Below, piece after piece: positions 32,961 to 43,755 of a stretch of DNA of 64,000 nucleotides. A model generated the notes under the pieces. It did not search any database, was not told the origin of the DNA, and saw nothing but the letters and a program-made list of their open reading frames with translations. Numbering within the stretch: position 1 is the first letter of the stretch; the number at the start of each line of letters is the position of its first letter. The DNA is from Eurosta solidaginis. Taxonomy: Eukaryota > Arthropoda > Insecta > Diptera > Tephritidae. Location: NCBI RefSeq assembly GCF_040869045.1, contig NC_090319.1:231439832-231503831 (forward strand). The letters run 5' to 3'. The translations under genes and the position numbers were made by a program.

Positions 32961-33198
32961 GAGTTGTTCATTAAAATAAGTAATTACAGCACGGGATTTA
33001 AAACCACGTACGTGTATTTAATAACATCTTTTCTTTTTCTTCACAGGACACGAGACACGAAGTCCATCGTGCGACGTGCAGTGCTTGCAGTCCGCTTCTG
33101 CACATCGACATAACGCCTTACTGGACGTGCGATCACGTGTCATTCCTTTTTTTTTTCCTTTTCATTTTTCTTCGTTGCTTATGGCAAGGGGGCCGGTA
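32961..33198 (+). other. BEL 3' noncoding region with conserved motif and polypurine tract
   Basis: ATTTAAAACCACGT at 32996-33009 is identical to copy 1 and is followed by TTTTCTTTTTCTTCACAG ending at 33046, a strong acceptor-like sequence. The region ends in AAGGGGGCCGG (33186-33196), two bases before the LTR TG, the presumed polypurine tract. Confidence 0.65.
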
Positions 33199-33718
33199 TG
33201 TTTAGGCCACAGGCCTAAATATATCTCCCCTCCCTCGTAACATAACTTTCTTTGTTTATTTTCTTCGTTACTACCACCCGCATATTCGTGTGATCACTAT
33301 ACACACAGGCATGTGTGAGTGGTGGTACGTATGTATCTTAGATGTTTACCGCTGTGAGCCCGTGGTACAGCAACTTTGTTGCCGGGAAACCCAACGAAGT
33401 GGCTGTATCGTGGGTTCATCGGCTCATGTGGAAAAGAGTCTCGTCCTCTTTTAATCCAGCAGCCAGCAAAGGAACACGTAATCGTCCGTTCACGTAAGTT
33501 CAACTTTTCAAAATTATTATCATATATATATCATTTTCCACAACATTTGCTAAACCTTTTCTTAACACTTGTTGTATTTATATGAATAAAAGCACTTTGT
33601 GAATTCTTTTTATTAATACGAAATCCTTTTGGTGTTTTTATTTTCTTCCCCCTCTTTCGCCTTAACTATTATTTAACAAATTCGTGGGTGCGCGCCGTTG
33701 CCACCACGCATTTGTTCA
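33199..33718 (+). repeat. 3' LTR of the BEL element
   Basis: This LTR is 520 bp and matches 20385-20904 except for six single-base differences and no gaps. It is followed by TGCAG, the copy of the target duplication, and then by gypsy B integrase sequence in phase with the upstream half. Confidence 0.95.
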
Positions 33719-34076
33719 TGCAGCATGCTGCAACATATGAGCTATACCGCAAGTTGGCGGCGTTGAAGATGGATACGGCTGGAGATAAAATGCAGATCAT
33801 AAGAAACAAAATTATGAAGGAACTGAAGTTGGCCCATGATAGAAGTCAAAAGGTATACGACACCAGGAGTAAAGATATAAAGTTTCAGATTGGACAAGCG
33901 GTATATCGCCAAAACTTTAAACAAAGTTCCCAAGCCGATAAGTACAACGCCAAGTTAGCGCCCAAAAAATTAAGCGTATAGTTTTAAAGGTTATCGGGAA
34001 CGCGATGTATGAGCTTGGCGACAGTAGTGGGAAAAAGATCAGCATATACCACGCTAAAGACATTTTTGCTAAGTAG
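33719..34076 (+). pseudogene. Gypsy B integrase C-terminal part, downstream of the BEL insertion
   Basis: The frame HAATYELYRKLAALKMD continues the integrase cut at 20384 and runs on through KIMKELKLAHDRSQKVYDTR. Near 33965 a frame change leads to VLKVIGNAMYELGD and KISIYHAKDIFAK, which ends with TAG at 34074. The C-terminal portion looks like the usual gypsy integrase tail that meets the 3' noncoding region. Confidence 0.85.
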
Positions 34077-35399
34077 TTGTATGTTTTTTGTAGTGCATTG
34101 TTTTGCATGTGTTCGATGTTAGATATCTGTTAATTCACGTATTTTATTTATTAACCTATGGACGTATGTGATTATTTTATTAAATTATTTTTACTTTTCT
34201 TGACTTTTTTATTTATTTGATCTTTTTATTTCATAATTTTTTTATTACCTGCATATATGTATGTTATTCTTCTATATTGCTAATAGCATATATGTAATAC
34301 TCCTATATTGCTAATAGAAAATGATCACAATATGTTTTGAATTCTAAATCAAAACAAGACAGCCTATAAAATTGTTGTGATTGTAGCAGCATAAGTGTGA
34401 CATTAAAAAATTTAAATTTAGGTACATTCGATTATTGAACATAAAACCAAAAACGTTTAAACAGTAATATATCGGAACTCTGATGTTTGGGAATTTACCC
34501 AGGTTTTTGTAGCAATATAGGAGTATTACATATATGGCTAATAGAAAATGCCTGGGTCATTGAACGAAAGCGTGTTTAAAATGGGGTGAATTCCACGCGA
34601 TACTACACAGGCACTACCGGCGGTTGCGAGCCTTATAACGACAGCTTTTCATTATAAGCACTGGTTCGAATGAATGGCAGAATGTATCTGTGAATAAGTG
34701 TGATGTGTCCAGGTTCGTGGCATCATTGTGCCTGGAGCAGATACAATGTTGCTGATAGCGTAGCAGCATTGCAGTCAAGACACGAAATAAATGTATCTGT
34801 GTAGGTGTTAGTTTGTGTAAGCGTTTAAGTGTATGATTGTATGAGTGTATGGATGGGCAAATGAAAATACGGGAAAGCCGAAAGATAGTCTTGCACGTAT
34901 AGTTAGAGAGATTCCGTTCTAAGTAACGTTATGTAGCGAGTGCACCGCGATAAAGTAGCAAGAGTAATGCGTGACGTAAATCGTAGATAATATGAAAAGA
35001 AAAAAAAAGAAAATTTACAGCAATTGTTGAACAATAGTTGTGCGCGCATTTACCCATAGGAAAATTGGGTTGAAGAAAAGAGTGCTGCGCGCTGAAGGTC
35101 GCAAATACTGGTAGTTGTTCTCCTACGCGGAGCCCGCCATCAAAAATTTCTACCACAAGGTAAGGTTAGTTTGGTTGCGTTGACATCGCTCCAACCCGGT
35201 ATGCTCGCTGGGAAGTCGGCTTCCATGTAGTCAATTTCTCAAGCGATTCAGGCGCTTTATGATGACATTTTTTGTTTTGAGGAAAGGACGGCCACAAATG
35301 TTTTCATCGCCATGAACGCCTTCAATGTATAATTTTTTGAATATTTTTAGGGTACTCACATTTCGGAAAGAACACAATGGGCACGGTAATGTTTGACTA
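34077..35399. other. Noncoding, probably gypsy B 3' end, LTR not delimited
   Basis: There is no coding signal. Being directly after the gypsy B integrase it may contain the 3' LTR, but no matching 5' LTR was recognised upstream of 16922. A foldback lies at 34287-34536. An AATAAA at about 34786 and a purine-rich stretch near 34993 are the only other signals. Confidence 0.4.
34287..34536. repeat. Foldback with perfect 27-bp arms
   Basis: Bases 34287-34313 (CATATATGTAATACTCC...) are the exact reverse complement of 34510-34536. Both arms continue into a directly repeated CTAATAGAAAATG. Small MITE-like element or remnant; target duplication not resolved. Confidence 0.75.
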
Positions 35400-35975
35400 T
35401 AATCCAGGATATTTGGCGCCTGAACGCCCAAAATAGAAGCAACAACCACCACCAAAGCTAGTGAGGCTTGTAAACCCAACACACAACAACATTGACCATA
35501 TAACCACATATAATAAGGAGCATCAAGCAGCAGCTACACGGCAATTACACAGCATTTTCAGCAGCCGCACATAAAAAGGGATAAGTGATAAAAGACATTT
35601 TGATTGGTAACAGTGCAACATTATCAGACACATACACATACGGTTGAATCAAACAGCAGCAACGAAATACAATTTTTACGTCACCGACCAACACAACACT
35701 TTTTTGCGGGGAAACATATTAGCCAATCTCAGTCATCAACAACATCCAACCGGCGACACCAGCGAAAGGAAGAATTGAATAATACTTAATATATGCACCT
35801 CGTTTGTGTAATTGGGTTAATTAGCGAATTAAAGTACATTAGAAAGTTTCGTAGGGACAATAGGCTGAAAGGCTAAGATTTAATTGCTTTGCATCGTGTC
35901 CTCCCTTGTTTTTGTTTTGTTTCTCTTTTTTTACTAGTACCTTTTTCCTTCTTCTACTCCAACTACAATTTTCCA
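35400..35975 (+). other. Possible LTR-element primer site and leader remnant
   Basis: TGGCGCCTGAACGCCCAAAA at 35414 resembles a tRNA-Lys-type primer site (TGGCGCC...) and is followed by CAAC-rich sequence like retroelement leaders. No gag or terminal CA next to it could be confirmed, so this is weak. Otherwise nothing is recognised. Confidence 0.3.
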
Positions 35976-35977
35976 TC

Positions 35978-36231
35978 ATATCGCTTCCCCGGTTCAATAA
36001 TGACGCAATTGTAAAATATTAAGTTTTGGTGAAGCAAGTTTCAATATTTGCATCAACTAGAAAAATGTGCGAATGCAATAACGACGCAAGTGGTCTAGCG
36101 CGGAAACTATTTGTAATACAATTATAAAATTTATACACAGCAAAGATTAGTACTCTTTAAAGCTTTTGTGCGCGTTATCTCGAAACTTTAAAATTGACAT
36201 TTGCGTCATTATTGAACCGGGGAAGCGATAT
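35978..36231. repeat. Foldback (MITE-like) element
   Basis: ATATCGCTTCCCCGGTTCAA and the following AATGACGCAA at the left recur inverted at the right (TTGCGTCATTATTGAACCGG, GGAAGCGATAT). Arms of about 35-45 bp enclose about 170 bp of noncoding DNA. No coding capacity. Confidence 0.75.
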
Positions 36232-36531
36232 TGGTCTGTTCGACATTTATTAATTTTCGTTTCAATTCTCGTTTTCCTTTTGTTTTCTACCCACTTTCTC
36301 ACTTCCGCCCATGTGCTTATAGTTAGTCCAGCGACTAACTTCAGAGCACCTACTTTTGAACTTCACATTCTGTAATTCCACATGTAGATGTTTTTTTACG
36401 CTGGTCCACCTTTTTCTAGTTTTAAGCTAGATTTCCTGTTTTCTTCCTTTTTGTAGATAACTCAGCACGTTTCTTTATTATTTTTTTGGTTTAGCATTGC
36501 TATTCAGAGTAGCAGTAGTCAGAGACTAAAG
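36232..36531. other. Noncoding between foldback elements
   Basis: T-rich sequence with no recognised feature. Confidence 0.5.
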
Positions 36532-37325
36532 CAGAGCCGGCCACACAAATACTAAACCAATTGCATAAGTGTGTGTAAAAACTGAGTGACAACTCCCCAC
36601 AGTGTGCTAAAGGGAAATGCGGACTGTGAAGTTTGAAATTAAAAAGGACTTTGGTTATTTGATTTCAAGCTAATCCTGACTATATTTACTTATATTCGTA
36701 TAAGTCAGATACAACTTTTTTATAAAAGAAGGTATGGTGTTTATTCAATGCAATATTTACTTTAAAAAATTCACTTTTTCATTAAGAAAAAACTATAAAA
36801 CAAAGTAAATGTAAAGATAGAAATATATATTTTCAAAACATAAAGTTATTCAATAAAAAAAAATTTATGAAAATTAATAAAACTAAGTAGAACGTTTAAA
36901 AATATATATTTAATATAAATATATTTATTAATAATTAATAAATTATTTTTATTATTAATAATTATTATTTAAATTGTCAATATTAATATGTATGTTCAAG
37001 AGAACTTAATAATAATAACTAAAACGTATTAAAAGTCACTTTAACATTGCAGCATATTGTTTTTATTATGGGCCCAAAAAGTAGCATGGACTTTTCCTTT
37101 TGCATTCACTGTTGATTATAATGAGTGACAAGCGAAAGCAAACGATCGTGATCACACATCGTTAGTGTCGGTGTGAAAATACGAACTCAAATTGCACAAT
37201 GTGCAACAAAGCCGGCCAAAATAATTTTCACAGTCCACATTTCCTTTTAGCACACTGTGGGGAGTGGTCACTCAGTTTTTACACACACTTATGCAATTGT
37301 TTTAGTATTTGTGTGGCCGGCTCTG
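36532..37325. mobile_element. Foldback element with about 100-bp terminal inverted repeats
   Basis: The left arm 36532-36630 (CAGAGCCGGCCACACAAATA...) is nearly the exact reverse complement of 37226-37325, with only a handful of differences. The 590-bp interior is very AT-rich and noncoding. A short inverted pair with CAAAGCCGGCCAAA lies at 37206 and 37332, so the real edge may be more complex. No matching target duplication was found. It is a non-autonomous DNA-element type. Confidence 0.85.
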
Positions 37326-37620
37326 ATGTGCAACTTTGGCCGGCTTTGTACTAAAGCCCTCAAAAACCAAGATCACAAGCGAGTGACCTGGCTGAGTGAC
37401 TGAGCGAGGCTAGCGAGGGGCTAGTACATGTATGCGTGTATGTTTTTTTTTTTTTCAGCATACTCAGCACTTCTACTCAACTGCAGCGGCGCCGGTGGAG
37501 AACGAGTATTTGGGTGAGTGAATGTACCAAATTACCTTCGATCTCCTAAACTGCCTGCAAAAGTAGAAGAAAATTAACAAAGAAGAAAAATATTGTAGAC
37601 TTGATATGTGTAAATACATA
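37326..37620. other. Noncoding
   Basis: It contains a T-run near 37443 and no recognised gene or repeat. Confidence 0.5.
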
Positions 37621-37982
37621 AAATAAAATAAATGTAAGGCGCGATAACCTCCGAAGAGATCTAAGGCCGAGCTTCTCTTCCAATTTGCGTCGTGCTCCTC
37701 TTGATTTTTCCCTACAAATTGGCCGGACGGGACCTACATGTTTTATGCCGACTCCGAACGGCATCTGCAAGGCAGATGAGTTTTCACTGAGAGCTTTTCA
37801 TGGCAGAAATACAATCGGAGCGCTTGCCAGACACTGCCGAGGGGCGACCCCGCTTAGAAAAATTTTCTTCTAATTGAAAAATCTTATTTCTAAAATTTTG
37901 ATGTTGCTTTGCCCGGGAGTTGAACCCAGGGCATAAGGTGTGATAGGCGGAGCACGCTACCATCACACCACGGTGGCCGCCG
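37621..37982 (-). mobile_element. tRNA-derived SINE, copy 1
   Basis: On the minus strand the head reads GTGGTGTGATGGTAGCGTGC (box A-like), and later GGTTCAACTCC (box B-like), spaced as in a tRNA-type RNA polymerase III promoter. The body of about 270 bp and an AT-rich tail follow. The second copy at 57795 is highly similar over about 335 bp. Both are on the minus strand. Confidence 0.85.
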
Positions 37983-38310
37983 TTTCGCCAATTGAATTGT
38001 ATAATATTTCATTGGCATTAGGGTAGTCTAAGAACAAAGCGGCAGTTTTATTAGTTGAAAGTTAATTTAAGCTTTATGTAAGATATTTCTTTATCGATTA
38101 TCTGTTGAATTCATGGTTTTTTTAGAGATCAAGGAAATTAACTTCATGAATAAAGTTGTTAGTATGTATGTAATAATAATTATTGTTTAAAGTTGTTTAT
38201 TTATTAAATATTCAATGTTCGATGAATTCAATAAATTACAATTAATAGTTTGGTAGTGAAAATTAGATAATTAATTTGGTTTTGAAAATATTCAAATTAA
38301 ATAGTTCAAC
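37983..38310. other. AT-rich noncoding, contains one arm of a direct repeat
   Basis: Bases 38163-38280 match 39199-39303 in the same orientation. The shared block contains AATAATTATTGTTTAAAGTT, then GTTCGATGAATTC and AATTAATAGTTTGGTAG. The pair brackets a gypsy integrase fragment and may be LTR pieces. Confidence 0.6.
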
Positions 38311-39197
38311 TCAAATTACACGACTTGTACTACTTAACGACCGAGGATTCTGTCTTCGACTTTCAACTTCAACGACTGGATAACGACTTGACTTCTTGAT
38401 TTCAATGACACCAATAACTGGAGTGCATGACTTATCCGAGTATTGCAGGGCTGCCACCCTTTTACACCCGGCCATCCTGATCATCATCTGGCTCAGATGG
38501 TAAATCACCAACATCGTCTTTGTACTTCCATGGTTTTATGTTATCTGCACTTGTGGACATGTGTTTTGGCCCCTCGAATTCTGCAACTTTTTCCACATCA
38601 TATCTGCCATTCTGTTTCACGTCGATAATTTTGTATGGGCCGATGTACTTATTGCTGAGCTTTTTCCAGCTACAAATTGGGTCTTCTTAATTGCTACCAG
38701 ATCAAGCTTTTTATACACAGCATGAGGTTTCCGTTTTTTGTCATAGCTCTTTTTATACTGTGCTTGTGCTTTTGCTATGGCCTCTTTCCCGTTTAATCTA
38801 ACCTTTTGTCGTTCATCTGATAATAAAGTTAAGATTTCTTCTTCAATCGCTCTTACCAAATCTGGCTGTGCCTCGCTACGCATTTTTACTCCGAACAAAA
38901 TTAAAACGGAGTGATCTTAGTTGATGCGTAGATATGCGCATTAATTGCTTTCTGTACCTGCCCTATATACTTGTACCATTTGCTTCGTTCGGTTGATGAT
39001 AGCTTTGCCAAAACCGATATGATGACTCGGTTTACTCGTTCAATTTGGCCATTGCCTCTTGGAACACCTACAGTCTTTTCGACATGCTCAACGTCATGTG
39101 TGCTGCAGAACTCTTTAAATGCCTTGGAACTGTTTTCTTTCTTTTGTATTAGCTCCGTTATACGAAAAATAATTTTAATGGTGTGTAGGTTGAGCAC
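38311..39197 (-). pseudogene. Gypsy-type integrase C-terminal fragment
   Basis: The minus strand reads VGVPRGNGQIERVNRVIISV, containing the catalytic Glu block, then KWYKYIGQVQKAINAHIYAS. It continues in the next frame with FGVKMRSEAQPDLVRAIEEE and KAQAQYKKSYDKKRKPHAVY. There is a frame break near 38900 and no protease or RT. It is a different family from gypsy A, B and D judging by the motif wording. Confidence 0.85.
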
Positions 39198-39303
39198 CCA
39201 TGTAATAATAATTAATAATAATTATTGTTTAAAGTTGTTTATTGATTAAATATGTTCGATGAATTCAATAAATTACAATTAATAGTTTGGTAGCGAAAAT
39301 TAA

Positions 39304-39700
39304 GAGAAAGAAAGAAAGCGACCTATGAAAAAAATCGCCGCTGGGTGGCGCAAAGATCGAGATATTCAAAAAATTCGTATTTGTGGTCCGATTTGGTCCA
39401 TATTTGGAACACATAATACATACATGAATAGAAAGCGGCCTATTATGTCCGATCTGGCTCATATTTGGAACAAATATTACATAAAGTCCTGTAGAAATGA
39501 CATCAAAATATCTTGGAGTTGCCGGAGGAACAAGCCTGCGTGGCGCAAAGTCGAGTAAAGTCTTTGGAAGGATTATGTAGATATTGAGGAATTAGATTGT
39601 AACAAATTTTCAGGAAAGTCCTTGCAGTAATGAGTCACTAAATGAACTAAATAGATTGAAAAATAATAGGCAATTAAATAAAGACTAAAAACTTGAAAAT
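39304..39700. other. Noncoding, unrecognised
   Basis: It contains an imperfect repeat CATATTTGGAACA (39399 and 39460) but no gene I recognise. Confidence 0.45.
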
Positions 39701-40076
39701 AAAATAATTAAAAGAAAATTTTTAAGTTAAACGGTTTTATTGAAAACAATACTTACATGAAATAATAACAATAATAAAAGCTAGAAAATAGTTAGGTAGG
39801 TCCTAGGTACTAGTCATCACACTCCTCATCAATCTAGGGCATTGATCGGACAATTAAATAAAAGCTTTGGACGCGTGAATCTCTATTGCTGGTCATATAT
39901 AAGACCAACTCAACCCTAATCACATTTTTAGAAATTCCACGCGTCCAACGCTTTTACTTAATTGTATCTAGGGCCTACCTAATTATTTTCTAGCTTTTAG
40001 TATTATTATTATTCCATGTAAGTATTGTTTTCAATAAAAGCGTTTAACTTAAAATTTTTTTCTTTTATTATTTTTA
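39701..40076. repeat. Foldback element, near-complete hairpin
   Basis: Left arm 39701-39805 (AAGTTAAACGGTTTTATTGA..., CTAGAAAATAGTTAGGTAGG) pairs with right arm 39975-40076. An inner pair, CAATTAAATAAAAGC...GGACGCGTG with CACGCGTCC...CTTAATTG, extends the stem. Most of the 376 bp can fold on itself. The centre includes GGTCATATATAAGACC. Confidence 0.85.
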
Positions 40077-40077
40077 C

Positions 40078-41190
40078 TAGAAATATTTTCTGCTATAAGG
40101 AAAATGTGTGTACACAATTTCATTTCGATGTATTAATTTTTCTTCGAGTTATGGCTCACGAAACATAGAAAACTGCTTAGTCATAAAAGGTGCGGTGCCA
40201 CACCCATTTTCAATAATTTTAGTGTTTTCCAATTTAATGTTATAATTCAATTTAGAAAGTAAAATTTTCGGTAAGATATAGCTTATTAGTTTCGTCTACG
40301 ACCCTTTTAAAAATCTTTTATATAAAAGTGGGCGTGGTCTTTAACCGATCTCGTCCATTTTTCCTAGAAATATTTCCAGCTATAGGGAAAATGTGTGTAC
40401 CCAATTTTATTAAGATCCGTAAATTTTTCTTCGAGTTATGGCTCCCGAAACATAGAAAATTGCTTAGTCATAAAAGGGGCGGTGCCACCCCCATTTTATT
40501 TTAATTTGAAGTTTTTCTTATGTGTTGTTACAAATCCACTTGGGAAATGAAATACCATTGATATAAAGCTCTTTTTTTTTGCAAAGATATAGCTTATTTT
40601 GTTCTTCCACGGCCTTTTTAAAAATCTTTTATATAAAAGTGGGGGTGGTCTTTAACAGATTTCGTTAATTTTTCTTCAAAGCATTCCTTATAGTAAAGGC
40701 AACCACTCTGCCGAATTTTGTTACGATAGGTTTAACAGTTTTGATTTATGAATTATAATATTTGTAAAATTGAATTTATCACAAGTGGGCGGTGCCACGT
40801 CCATTTTAAAAAAATTTTCCAGGTTTTTATCAACAGTCTCAATATCAGTCCACGTGTCAAACTTCAACATTCTAGGTGTATTATTTACTAAATTATCAGG
40901 TTTTTTGTGTTTTCCAGTGGGCGTGGGTATCATCTGATTTCACTCATTTTCAATACCAATCTATTCTGGGTCCAGATAAGTTAGTGTATCAAATTTGGTG
41001 AAGATACCTCAATATTTACTCAAGTTATCGTGCTAACGGACGGACGGACATGGCTCAATCAAATTTTTTTTCGATGCTGATGATTTTGATATATGAAAGT
41101 CTATATCTATCTAGATTCCTTTACACCTGTACAACCAACCGTTATCCAATCAAAGTTAATATACTCTGTGTGCAAAGCACGCTGAGTATA
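40078..41190. repeat. Long noncoding interspersed repeat with internal tandem units of about 280 bp
   Basis: Units share AGAAATATTT, GGAAAATGTGTGTAC, CGAGTTATGGCTC, TTGCTTAGTCATAAAAGG, GCGGTGCCAC and TATATAAAAGTGGGCGTGG. Two are clear (40078-40340 and 40368-40650) and a third is decayed. It ends in ACGGACGGACGGACATGG and CTGAGTATAAAAA, which I recall as a frequent dipteran interspersed repeat end. No ORF. Confidence 0.65.
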
Positions 41191-41669
41191 AAAATACAAA
41201 TCAGCTGTTACCTGCTATAGTTCCGCCATGGCCAGAACAAACATTATTCTTGTTATAGAGGAGATGACAGCTGAAGACTTTGCATTTGTATAAGTGAATG
41301 CGTTGGGTAGTTTTTGCGGTAGTTTTCAATTTTACTGCATTGTATTTTTGCCACAACACGTTCATTTTTGGGACCAAAATTCGTTATGAAAAAAGACCAA
41401 CTCGAAAGAAGTAAATATAACTTACCAATTTGGGGGTTAACTTCACATGAAATTTTTATATTTTTAACACTCTTTTATTAATTTCACCTGGATGTCAGTT
41501 TGTATGTAACTCTCCTTATAACATTCTCGTGGCACAATGTTCGTTACCATACTCCTCCGAAACGGCTGGAACGATTCTCATGAAATTTTGTATACCTATT
41601 GGATATGACAGTCGGTTAAAATCTGTTTTTTATTATTATTGTCTAGGGTCTCAAGACCCATATGAGGGA
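41191..41669. other. Noncoding repeat-like DNA
   Basis: It includes TACTCCTCCGAAACGGCTGG and CTCATGAAATTTTGTATACC, phrases that recur in insect repeat DNA. GGGGTTAACTTCACAT here is similar to GGGGCTAACTTCACAT near 49871. No gene. Confidence 0.4.
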
Positions 41670-41673
41670 CCAA

Positions 41674-42211
41674 TGAAGTATTAGAAATTAAAAGACGTTG
41701 CACGTTTTATGGTGCGACATTAAATCTTTTCTTTATTAAATAAATTCTTGTCTTTTATAGTAATTGACTTAAGCTATACATTCATAGCTATCTTAATACT
41801 AATAACTAAAAATAAGTACATAGGAAATGGGTTATGCATACATGTACATTTGTATACAGTCTTTGTATACATGTAGTTTTGTATGCATGGCTCCATACAT
41901 GTAGGTTTGTACATGTTGTTTAGCAACGTCAGCAGATCAATTTGAGTGTTTTGGTATTTTCCCACAATGGGTTGTATGTTTGTATGTATACTCAAAATTT
42001 ATTAGCTGTGAATGGATATGGGTCTCATATTCGGCATTCCATTGATGTTGGTTAACCGTCTGGGTTAGTTCAATAATTTGTGTTGGACAATATTGTAATA
42101 TGATTATTACTAAAATATATTTGGAGTTTATGATGAGTATTATTGCAAGTGTGTTACAGTGGGTATGAAGCATAATGCTACATTACAGTGGGTATGACGT
42201 AAAATGCTACA
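41674..42211 (-). repeat. Element C 3' LTR (left)
   Basis: It starts TGAAGTATTAG and ends ATGCTACA. It matches the right LTR apart from scattered substitutions and an 11-bp duplication in the right copy. Short open frames across it are LTR shadows. Confidence 0.9.
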
Positions 42212-43310
42212 ACATCCGCCTTAGAAAAAAGAGTGTTATACAATTGTTTTGTGAACAATTGTATAAGACTCTTTGTCATATTTTCAATGATTTTGATATT
42301 TTATTGTTACTTGATATTGTAGTGAAAGGGTTTGTTTGATTTGTTTTCGATTTGCTGACCTTGCTATTTTTATTGTTATATTTTAGTGCATCTCCTCTTT
42401 TTTTTCAAAAATGTTTACATTTTACATATATATTTTTTTTTTTGTATAGCTCTTTTTTCAAAAGAGCGTCGACTCACTTAAAAATCGGCATGTTTTTACA
42501 AATTGAGTAAATTGGAATGATTCTTTACTTTAAGTTATGAATGTATGGACTACTATATCCTTATCTTTATTGTTCCTATCATTATTTTCTAAATTATTTT
42601 TATAGTTCCTACTATTATTTATGAACTTATGCAAAATATTTTCTTATCGAATTTTTTCTATGTAAATAAGTTATTGAATAATTTTTATTATTTATCTACC
42701 TAGGGTTAGAGAAAAAGAAATTTTGCTATTAATAGTTTCTAATCTATTGGGGTTAAAGTAAACTGTTTTCCTAATATGTAAAAATATGGCCTTATTAGAC
42801 GTAGGCAATAAATGAATGTATTTATTTTATTTTATCAAACTAATTCCACATATTATTCAAGGAAAATATTTTTTTTTTTTCGCTTGACATTTTTCATTCA
42901 TAATAAGGTAAATCGGTAATAATTGCATAAAAAATAGAGGGGTTGCTGATGGAAGAGCGGGCAGTTATGTCTTGGTAGTGGCTCCATTAATGGATAAGTG
43001 GAAGGTACAGTGGGTGCAAAAAAAAATTTTCGTATTTTTAAATGTTTTTTTTTTTAATTTTGCATAATTTCATATTTTCCAGCTATTTCTTTGATCTTAT
43101 TTGTCATGCAATTTCTGCGGCGGCCACCAAGACAGAATCGTCATGACTTTTATGAAGAATTTATTTTTATACCGGGATTTGTCACTTTCACAACCCTTTT
43201 GGGTTTGTGCGATTGTTTGATCTTAGTGAATTTGGGTACCTACTTTTATTATTTTAAATTTGCCTACTCGAGTAAATAATCATTTTCCACCAATTTGTCC
43301 CTTAGGACAA
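42212..43310. other. Element C interior, noncoding part
   Basis: AT-rich, with no recognised gene. The reverse complement next to the left LTR reads CTTTTTTCTAAGGCGGATGT, a poor polypurine tract. Confidence 0.5.
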
Positions 43311-43414
43311 TTGTGATTTTCTTATAAATACCAAGTCCTAGATTGGCGGCATTTGTACACAACAACGTGTGTACAGCCTGATAAGTAATTGTCCTAAGTC
43401 AATTTTATCATCCA
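43311..43414. other. Nested inverted repeats in element C
   Basis: TTAGGACAATT at 43313-43323 pairs with AATTGTCCTAA about 70 bases later. Inside, TGTACACA pairs with TGTGTACA around a short loop. This could form a branched RNA structure in the element transcript. Confidence 0.55.
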
Positions 43415-43755
43415 CAATCAGGTTTCTTGTATTTCCTACGCTACCATTTTTCTATCCTAAGATGAAAACGAACGCGACATGTCTTATTGCAAATTTGTAT
43501 AGCGCTTCACTTATATTTTTATAGGTTCTCTTTGTGATTATTCTTCATCATTTTTTTTTTTGTTGTTATGGGCTGGTTTTAAAATTTGCTTAGTTTTTGC
43601 CTATTTCCACTGTCCTAAAATTTCCTATTGCTTCATGACCATTTTTGACAGGAGCCATAAAAAAATTTTTTTTTGATTTGTTGTTCAGGTTTACTATTTG
43701 AGATTTATTTGAATTTATCGCTCTTCCTCAGCTTTGGTTTGGTACTCGTAATGGG

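Larger units (their letters stand above)
20385..33718 (+). mobile_element. Complete 13.3-kb BEL/Pao element inserted in gypsy B (copy 2)
   Basis: The unit is bounded by 520-bp LTRs that differ at only six positions and flanked by the 5-bp duplication TGCAG (20380-20384 and 33719-33723), as expected for BEL integration. It interrupts the gypsy B integrase, which resumes on the other side. Inside are a primer site, a 1.25-kb leader, a 1,730-codon gag-pol frame with one stop, a 4.4-kb spacer with a misshapen-like fragment, a third ORF, and a polypurine tract. At 13,334 bp it is larger than the BEL elements I know of (roughly 6-10 kb). Confidence 0.9.

Noticed and set aside
37915..37982. tRNA gene on the minus strand
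   Set aside because: Boxes A and B are present but no cloverleaf anticodon and acceptor stems can be built, and the same head recurs attached to the SINE body.
41774..41995. Minus-strand 73-codon ORF present twice (also 45469-45690)
   Set aside because: It lies in the two LTRs of element C and has no protein-like features.
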